NCBI GenBank assembly: GCA_902806575.1
Contig: CADCXD010000004.1
Location: 3,720,001 to 3,784,000 of the forward strand
DNA: 64,000 nucleotides
Source: Jackrogersella multiformis
Taxonomy: Eukaryota; Ascomycota; Sordariomycetes; Xylariales; Hypoxylaceae
Direction: 5' to 3'
The translations under genes and the position numbers were made by a program. Of the stretch, positions 55,517-64,000 are shown in pieces. A model generated the notes under the pieces. It did no database searches, was not told the origin of the DNA, and saw only the letters and a program-made list of their open reading frames with translations. The first letter of the stretch is position 1; each line of letters starts with the position of its first letter.

Positions 55517-58500
55517 TTAGCATATACTCCTCGCCTTTTGCAAATCCATGTGGACAAATAGAATATTACTCACCTCAATCAACTTCTCCGTTAATATAGA
55601 GCACTGTTTGTCAGGATCTTGAGCGTGGGTAAAGGAGCTCGAGCGCCACAACCCTTCGAATCCCATGTCCTCTAAAAATTCGTTTAGCATGTTGCTACTT
55701 TCTAGAGCGCCCGTGAACTTGGTGTTAGAAGATAATGTCTGGAGCAGAGCATGTGCTGATCCTAGCGTCGACGAACTCTGGCCGTGGAGGAGCACTTCGT
55801 CTAGGAATGTTGCGATGGTGGGGCATCTATCATATGTCAGTAACTAGCAAACCCTATGAAAAAAAGGACAGAAACTCACAAATGCAATACGACAGCAGGT
55901 CTTCCAACCGCCAGCTCGTTCAACCATACTAAGGTGTGGGTCTGTAAAGCTTCATCCAAGACCTGGAAATCTACCAGCTCAATGGCCGTGTTTAGTAGGA
56001 GATCTTTATCCTTCACGCTTTCTAGATCGCGCAGGCTTCGTGTCGGCCCAAGGTTAGCAACGCCAACTGGATTTATACCAGCCGACCAGAGACATTCCTT
56101 CAGATCTTCAGAGGTGATTGCTCGAGCTTGGATGAGAGCTAGGTAGGGTGATGCGTAGAAGTCGTTCGAGAAGCTTTTCGACGAATCTCCGGAACTGTCT
56201 GTTGTCATCTCGAGGAAGGTCGACAGGACGCGAAGCGCCGGAACCTTCGTAACAGGATCTGTAAGTCCTCGCGCAAGACAAGCGCAAAGTGCGAAATGAA
56301 AGCTATCTGCGGTGAAATGGACCCCGTACGCCTCGTCTAGTGGTAGCGTCGCTTCTTCCAGCTGTACTCGACCTTGCAGGAGATATTGTGCCATCTTGTT
56401 GCTCCTTAGCTCGCCTGTTGTCGCGATGTTCGTTAGGACGGCTTCTAGGAACAGAGCCGTGCAGTTGAACAGGCTGGCGGGTACGAGTCTGACCAACGAA
56501 ATCGCCAACCAGAACAACTGCGGCCCATAACGGGAAGCCGAAGTGAGCTTGGAAACCATCTTAGATAGGGACGTAACTATAGCAACAAGCATGTCGTTGC
56601 CCGTCTCCTCCCCAAAGCGGCCGACGCTATTGCGGAGTGCCACGAGGACCTGGTAGAGCAAGTCGTCATCGACCTCCTCGCGAGCTAAGCATCCCATTAC
56701 CGTGAAAGCTCGAGGTTGAATCGCAGGGTTATTCTGGAAGGCGGTGCTGGCCACCAAGCTCATCCATCTCGATCGCCACGCGTTAGCCATGTCGACGGAC
56801 GGTGCTGCGACCGAGCATGTCTCAAATAACAGAGAGGCTAGATTCTCTATAACCGAGAGAGCCGGCCCCGCCTCATGTGACGTGGAGATAGATGTCCCAT
56901 CCCGTGTTAGCGCTAAGGGGATCGAGAGGCTGTCGTTTCTTGGCTCGGCCAATATCTCAAGGGTGCTGCGGAGTTTCGACAACCTCGTATCCTCCAGCTT
57001 GAACGAGGTACAAGCCGCATGGATCGAATTGATCAATAGTCGATGCACTAGCGCCCGAATATCATAAGTACCCGTATTTGACAGCATCGTGACGATGTGA
57101 AAAATCTCGGGGAGGTAGAGCTGGGACTGGACACCGCAGTCAAACGATAGCGATAGGCAAAACTGAAGGAGGATGCAGATCTCATTCCATACTGCGTTTT
57201 CTTGAAGGAACTTTGTTGGCCGAAGTGAGGACCTGTTCAGTGCCTTCCGGAGCCTAGATATTATCTTCCCGCGGAGGGTTATCGTGCCAATCGCTGTCAC
57301 TATTGATGTTAAAGATTGGGTGTGCTCGTCATACAGCCCTACGGCCAGTGCTGACTTGACTATCTCGTCGAGGAAGATGTCTAACAAGACCTCATCTTTA
57401 TAGATCGCCGGCCAAACTGTGTATTCTAGGGTTAGGGCTAGCGAAGGCTCCGTTACTGTCACATCTATCAATTTTCGGAAGATCGAAGCAATCTTGTCTT
57501 TAGCTTTTTCGCTGTCGGATTCGCCCGGCAGAAGTGATGTACGCAGGCTCGGTATCCAAGGTGCCATATAGGCTAGACTCAGTGGTTTCTGCTCTTCGGA
57601 GAAGCTCTCCCATCCGACAAAGAACTCGTTCAGGAAGTCGGACGTGAGCTGCGGCTCCTCTTGGGAAAGGATTTTGCTGATATTGATGATGAACTGCGTA
57701 GGATCCAACGGAACGGAGACGTCTGCATATATGGTTAGTGAAAGCGAAGGAAGAGGCTCGGCGGGAGTTTGAACCTTTGATACACATGAATTTGGATGCT
57801 GCCTTGAACTTGAAAGCCCGGCAAAGAGCACCGAGTAGATTGTATGATGCAATCCGAAGCAACGCGTCGGGAGAGGCGAGGTTAATCAATGCAAGATTCA
57901 GCAGTGTCCCGGGGACGTCTTGTGGGCGGATAAGACGCTCAAACGGCTTCATTGTCCTAGTATCTTTACCCAGCATTGCCTTGGCCCTGCGAATCTCCTT
58001 CAGCACATCCGCTTTCCTCGTGCTCTGGAAGTACATCACAATCTTGCCATTGTCCGCACGTAAGCCAAAGGCGGAATCATCCTCGGTGGGAATCGAAGTT
58101 GGCGCCTCATCTAGGTCTTTAAGATGGAAAATGTCGTTAACTATTCCGTTCAAACGGAAGCTTGGGTGAACCTCTTGTTTCTTTAAAGTGGTCACCTGGA
58201 CGAATGAGCCCCCAACCCCAACGGTGACCTCGATCTTTCCTTTGGTCTTCGAAAGCCGAGTGACTGGCTGAAAGGTATATCGAGAATCGGTAGCTATACT
58301 GATGGTTTCTTTTGGGAGATGAACTTGGCTCAAATGGAAATGTGCTTGGAGATCAAGGCGGCTACCGAGCAATAAATATTCGACATTGCTTGGGTTTAGG
58401 ATGTTTGCCTCGCTCTTGGTGACCACACGAAGTACACGCCGAAAACATTTTCTATTCCGTTAGCGTTGGAGAGATACGTGATGTTTTCTAAGGAGATATC

Positions 58501-61500
58501 CTACCGGAAAGTGCTGTTCATATTATAGATGTATATCCTATTCATTTGCCGATTCAGTTCGCTTGGACTGAGAAGCTCTAACTTTCTGTATAGCTCGTCT
58601 GGGGGGTCATTTTGATTATCATAGCACGTCGCATCGATGAGTAACCCAAAAGGTTTGTGCCACATACGGCTTGCAATCTATTGTATGTTAGACGATAAAG
58701 GGAGACAAGGAGCGGAAAGGGGTAATAAATTGAAGGGTGAGACAATTTAACCGGTCGAGGTCAAATTCGCCTTTGGTTAAGACTCACCTTCAAGAAACAA
58801 TACAAAAGGCTATTATAGTCTATAGTATCTTGGTTCATATGACGAAGGATCACACAAATCACAGGGAGTCCATCCTATTGAGCGTCAGTCTTCGGCAACG
58901 CTAGATAGGTTGGAAGTAGTCAACGTACCCTACTCTCACCACCGTCGTAGATAGCGCGAGATGTCAAGAAGGAGTCGGTACCTTTGAAAGCATTACGAAG
59001 CATGAAATGTTGGAACCTGGAATAAGCAAGAGGACTATTCGCAGAGATTTGAGGACGGTTCCAAGTCACCGCCAAGGGTGGCGGCCCAAGATTGGTTATG
59101 AGAGCCCGTAACGGCTCGAGCACGGGAGATCGAGCACGAACCAATTCATTAGGGGAGCGAACATGATCTCGCCTCTCTTGGGACATAAGTCTCTGCCGGA
59201 CGTGGTCCCAGTGGTCGTACAAGAACCTATGTAAAGCGACGCAGGAGCCAAATTCGAACGTCTCGTTATCTGCCGAAGGCGCTTCAATCGCGGTTGGCGG
59301 GACCTGGGAATCCATGATATTAGCAGAAATCGAGGTGTAATTAACCTAGCAATTCTTACCGATATCTCCCGGAGGAAGGTCGTGACACGGTAAATGTTCT
59401 GGGTCAAGAAGTCATTGAGGGGATACATGTACGGCTCCTTTGCTCCAAACAAAACATTATTTGCCAAATTCTGGATGACCTTGGCGATTAGAAGCAGACC
59501 GCGTCGCATCTCCTTAGACGGCGGAACATCCACGAGGTTCTCCGCCTCCGGCGCAACGATCGCAGGGCAGAAGAACCTCAGGAATATGAAGGCCCCGACA
59601 GCCGTGTATTTGGCTTCCTGGAATCTGGGCATCACTGCCGCAGATATCTATAAATATGTTAACGGCGACCCCTTCTGCATCTTAATAACGGCTAACTTAC
59701 TATACTGCAGATTTTCCGAAATGAGACAGGGATATTCGCGGAGGAGGCGCATATATCATCAATGAAGACTTTAGCGACGATTCTTAGCTGCAGTGCATTC
59801 TTCTGAAGCTCTTCTTGAGAAGAAATCCTTGTTGGATCAAGCTCGAGATCCAGGTCTTTCGAAGTCAACATCAACCTCTCGACGACTTTCTGGAGTGTGG
59901 CTTTGAGGTAGTTCGCCCCCTTCCACTTTGCATAAATCGAGAGCATCTTGGTTGCTACACAATTTCGACGGAGTATCTCTGACTCATTTTCTGGAGACGA
60001 AACTGATCAGTACGGAAGACCGTATCGATGATGTAATAATATCTTACCGGTATCCTCGATCTCCTGCTTGATCAAGGCTTCCATGAGTTCGAAAGTCAGC
60101 CCACGGGACTCGAAAATGTTGAGCATCGAAATCGTAAGCTCTTCAACTTCGCTACTCGGGCAAACTGAGCTGATGGCAACGGCAAGGTTCATATCATGCG
60201 TGAAAAGCTGAACATTCCAAATTAGCCAACATAAACTAACCTCGAACACTTGATGGCATTTACCTCTAATAACTCATCATACTTCTCGTTAACCGCCTTG
60301 TCGGATAGGTTGCTGAACTCCGTTCCTTGAACTAGGATATTGTAAAGGACTTTCACGAACGCAGTGCGAATCTCTATGTTCTCATTATAACCGATGCTAA
60401 GGGAGTACTTAAGGCCTACGTCAATATTCGCACTTAAAAGGTTAGAGAGAATAGTGATGGAGAGCTCAGCGGTTGATCCGGCTTCATCACGATGCGACGA
60501 GGGTGTCGTAATATCTCCTCTGATACTCTCCGACGGCTCATAGTTGAGTAACGAAAGGAACCGGTTGAAATAGGTGCGGAACATCTGAGACTTTAGCTCG
60601 CTAGTGCCAGCGTCGTTCTGGCCGTCTCCTGGCTGGAGTGGTAGCCTGTACGTAAGCTCGGCGAGACAACGGAGACACGACTTGTCGAGATCTCTTTGAA
60701 CTCGAGCCGTATCATCTGAACGAATCTGCGAATAAGTGCTCTCCGCTTGTGGTGACCGGGGTCTGGCAATCCAGCTAAAGATATATTCCAGGAGTTGATT
60801 TCGTTTCCTAACATCGTCGCGGAGGTTTAAGTGCTCCTTCTTCTTGTTGACAGATTCGCACAGCTGGCAAATCTTAATTTTTACTCGCAGGCTGGCGGTG
60901 TTATCGGCAACACCGTCCAGGAACTTTGCGAAGCTCAAACAGAGCGAGCTGAAGTGCACCGATGACGCAGCTCCTAGCTCGGAGGGCGTCTGCAACCGGT
61001 CCACCAAAGCCTTCAGTAACGATGCTGCTTGCTCGGCGAATATAATCTCGACATCCTGCCCTTTGCCAGACGCTTCGAGGGCGCCCGTGAAGAGAACTTC
61101 AAGTTCCGATTCGAGAGCTTTGAAAAGAGGCTGGTATAAGGTCGGGGATATTTCAAAGGACAAGACTTCTCGCGTGGTTTCCCTCACCCGCACGTTGGTG
61201 CATGCGAGAAGCTGAGTGCTAACTCGGAGGTACCTGTTGAGAAGAGGTTCCTCGTGGTTTTCGGACGAAAGTCGATCAATCCATTTCAGCCCTCCAACAG
61301 CAGGCTCTTCGAGGATGTAGGCTTGCTCGGCAGTGCAGATGCCACCGAGTGACGCGAGGAAACCAGATAAGTTCCTCCACTTAGAAAAGCTCTTCTCGTC
61401 AATGCTGTCCGCGGACGACGTAGAGACATCTTTAGATAGGTGGTGCCACTTTTCGAAAGCTCTCTCCCAAGCATCTAGAATACCCACACTCGGATATTGC

Positions 61501-64000
61501 ATGCCTCTCAGGAGAGCTCGGACCCGCTTTTGGAAGGCCATCATTCCCGTAAATCTAAAATCAGGGGACGCGATTTCGCCGAAGACCTCGCTATTTCGCA
61601 GCAATAAGCTTGCTGTCTTGCTGGCATCTACGCTCGAATCCAAGATCTGGCACTCTTCGTTGAAGAGGCCGATGCATGACGTCACCAGCTGGCACGTCTC
61701 GATGTCTGAAGAGCAGAGGGAGGTTAGGAAGACGGTCTCCAGTTTACTTGAAGTCGCTATGCGTTCTGGAATATCTTCGGAGACTACGGACAATTCCTAC
61801 AAGCATGTTAGCACGGGCCATAGATCCGCTTCTCGGCATCTGGCCTGACCTGGATTGAACTTAGGAGTAGCAGACGCGATTCGAGATATCCGTGGATAGA
61901 TCTCAGAAAAGTATCATCCTCTTGTTGTTCGTGCTTCTCGCACATCTCCATAAGGACGAGCGATCTATAGCAAATCAAAATCAGAACGTGCTCCTCAGAC
62001 TTGGAAGAATTTGCACCTTACGTTAATCTCCAAAACTTGATCCCAAAACTGTTCGAATCGAGACGTTTTGATTTACGTAATGAAGAGAGCATGCCATCTG
62101 GGATAAGTAACTTCTTAGCTACACTGCTGGCAAGGGCTCTAACGGAATCGTTTGCTGTTACAAGGCAAGATACGAAGGCTTCGAATATTTCTTCATAAAA
62201 TTGTTGCGCATCAGAGCTGTCCGATGGAGGAGCTTCGAATAGGGTCGTGGGAGAGGCGTCCAGGAATTTTAAGATGTTACATATCACCGTAGCCGTGGAC
62301 GCATTCGTCTCGGACGCTTTGCGCTGGGAGTGACGGTCTCCTATATAAAGATCTGCTGAGATTGCAGACATTGCCTAGAGCAATTAGTACGCTTGCTTGC
62401 TTAGATATGCCAGACCGAGGAGAATCTAACCTTTAGTCGGTCCTGTATATAATTAGCAGCCTCGGTGAATAGGCGGCGATAGTGTTCAGCATTGGGCTGC
62501 CGCGCAAAGTAAGAGCACGCTTGAATCAGTGCAATCTTGAAGGCATGGGGCGCAGAGGTATTAAGGCACGACGCGGTCAGCGACTCTACAGAGCCTTCAA
62601 AATTCAGGTGCATAAGACTGATGAAGGCCGTAGTGGTCAAATCTTGATCAAACAGACCTCCGTCTCCGTTAGGATGGTATCGGCGGAAGACCGCGTCTCG
62701 GACTTCATCTTGGACATCCATAGCATAGCTTACAATCGTAGCGTCGCCGTCATCATCGAAATGGCGGACGGCTCGGAGAAGGCCGACGAGACAGTACCCG
62801 GCTGCGTCGTTCTTATTTCTAAGTGCCTTTCTTAAACCTTCAAGAAACGCTACTTTCTTAGCCATGCCGGCTGTCTTGGCCTCCCGCATATTGCCCGCCA
62901 CCTCGAATACATCAGGGATCAGCATGAGCAGGGAAATCTGGAAGGGATATAACGTTGTCCTTCTTTTGCCGGTATCAGCTATTGTGTGCGTCATGTCGAA
63001 GAGAGTATCAGGTCCGCCATCTAGCTTCCTATGCTGACAGTGTAACACGATGAACTCATCGGGATAGCGCTCGATCCACCTAGTGACCAAAAGAGGTGTG
63101 ATGATGGCAACCGTGTTTTGGTAAGGTCTTCGGAAGTGAAGGAAACTGGAGCATAGCTCTTGAATGACAAGCCCCAGCTTCTGGCTATCGACCCACATGT
63201 ACGAAATAAAGCGCAATATCACTAGTGAGGTCTTCTCCTCATCGGCCATCGCCTGTGTAGCGGGGACCGCCTGAGCCGGGGTTGTGGCCCGGATGCCCTT
63301 AATAACGTTCCTCACATATTCGAAGGAGGCTGTCCAGCTTGATGCAGTCACGAACTCCAAGATCGTCTTGATATACGGCTCGATGTCCTCCGCGTCATCA
63401 AGTTTCGCTCCCTTGCTTTCCCGAGATTCGTCTGAACCGCTCGAAGAAGCGGCCCTAGAGGTTGATTCTTTAAAGTGAGGATCGAAAATTTCCCGTGCAG
63501 ATTTCGTATCTAGCAACGTCCTGGCGGGCAGGGTATAATTTTCGGGAAAGGGATTCAATAGGTGCTTAAAAAGCTCGAATACCCTATTCACAACCCCAGC
63601 GTCCAGCGGATCAAGAGTCTTACTCGGTCCGGAACCTTCAGCTGCGCCATTAGAGCCGGCGCTGCGGAGCGTATCCCAGTGGGCAGAGCAGCAGTCGGCA
63701 GCAAGCGATAGGACGTAAATCTCGGACATAAGAATATGTAGTGGATGGTTTGCGAAGGTCTTATATGGGCGACCGAGTTCTTCTAGAAGTGACACTAGCG
63801 ATTCGAATACGATTGCTATAGATGTAGCGCTAATCTTTACGAGGGTGGCGCGTGTAATACCGGCGACATCGTCGCGCTGGAGGTCCTGGCCTTGAGTGCC
63901 GGTACGATGAGGAAGCTGCGCGCAAATATGGCGATTAGCAACAATACGACTACGAATACTACATAATAGAATAGATATAGCAGGAGATAATAGAAGAAAA
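55517..64000 (-). CDS. Neurofibromin/Ira-type Ras GTPase-activating protein (5' end outside window)
   Basis: Thirteen exons (complement of 62431..64000, 62022..62374, 61850..61964, 60264..61796, 60048..60207, 59701..59990, 59360..59647, 58929..59303, 58788..58874, 58505..58677, 57775..58451, 55880..57722, 55517..55826) give about 2590 residues in one continuous frame. Introns are 52-57 nt except one of 110. Near the start QLPHRTGTQGQDLQ matches fungal neurofibromins, and the frame stays open to the window edge, so the ATG lies beyond it, probably past one more intron. The GAP domain has ILRRNCVATKM with the arginine finger region and AFIFLRFFCPAIVAP. A Sec14/CRAL-TRIO-like and PH-like block follows (DGLPVICVILRHMN, then FGLLIDATC). 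Then come DALLRIASYNLLGALCRAF and helical repeats. It should stimulate GTP hydrolysis by Ras and damp cAMP/MAPK signalling. Confidence 0.92.

Noticed and set aside
1..64000. CRISPR arrays, bacterial operons, 5S rRNA or biosynthetic backbone genes
   Set aside because: None found by eye; gene structures are eukaryotic, and no regular spacer-repeat array or PKS/NRPS/terpene-synthase motif was seen.

Overview
The window is nuclear DNA of a filamentous ascomycete (Pezizomycotina). Most genes carry short spliceosomal introns (about 48-69 nt, GT...AG). Families typical of moulds are present: a S10 carboxypeptidase with an AT-ESYGG elbow, a class III GH18 chitinase, an ABCC transporter, a PaxU/DUF829 protein, an EthD-like protein, a MutY homologue (absent from budding yeast) and a neurofibromin-type RasGAP. 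Spacers are long, AT-rich and sprinkled with short TAGGTACCTA palindromes. The order Sordariomycetes is plausible but cannot be shown from this sequence. I joined exons by hand from reading frames, splice dinucleotides and family motifs.

Layout. 0.5-1.6 kb (-): prolyl-4-hydroxylase-like oxygenase. 1.6-3.6 kb: AT-rich spacer with a 580-bp transposon-like element bounded by 44-bp inverted repeats, a tRNA-like locus and a 157-bp fold-back element. 3.6-4.9 kb (+): FAM86/Efm3-type methyltransferase. 5.4-7.4 kb (-): secreted serine carboxypeptidase. 8.8-11.2 kb (-): unrecognised protein with three RRFAP... repeats. 11.2-18.1 kb: gene-poor. 18.1-21.8 kb (+): 1215-aa, mostly disordered unrecognised protein. 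24.4-25.5 kb (+): secreted chitinase. 26.0-30.7 kb (-): five-exon ABCC transporter, preceded on the same strand by a PaxU-like hydrolase (31.2-32.1 kb). 34.9-36.8 kb (+): F-box-like protein. 39.6-41.1 kb (+): 6-phosphofructo-2-kinase/fructose-2,6-bisphosphatase. 42.4-43.1 kb (-): small secreted cysteine-rich protein. 45.4-47.4 kb (+): DEAD-box helicase HAS1. 47.5-51.0 kb: SDR oxidoreductase (-), EthD-like protein (+) and alpha/beta hydrolase (-). 52.7-55.0 kb (-): MutY adenine glycosylase. 55.5 to beyond 64.0 kb (-): 13-exon neurofibromin-type RasGAP whose 5' end lies outside the window.

Functionally this is mainly a core chromosomal segment: Ras signalling, base-excision repair, ribosome biogenesis, glycolytic control and elongation-factor methylation. 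Secreted or accessory genes are interspersed among them. Two small neighbourhoods could be functional units: PaxU-like plus ABCC transporter, and SDR/EthD/esterase. No backbone synthase (PKS, NRPS or terpene cyclase) is visible, so neither is a recognisable biosynthetic cluster. No clearly new multi-gene system was found. The best leads are the two unrecognised proteins, the inverted-repeat elements and the genome-wide palindrome.
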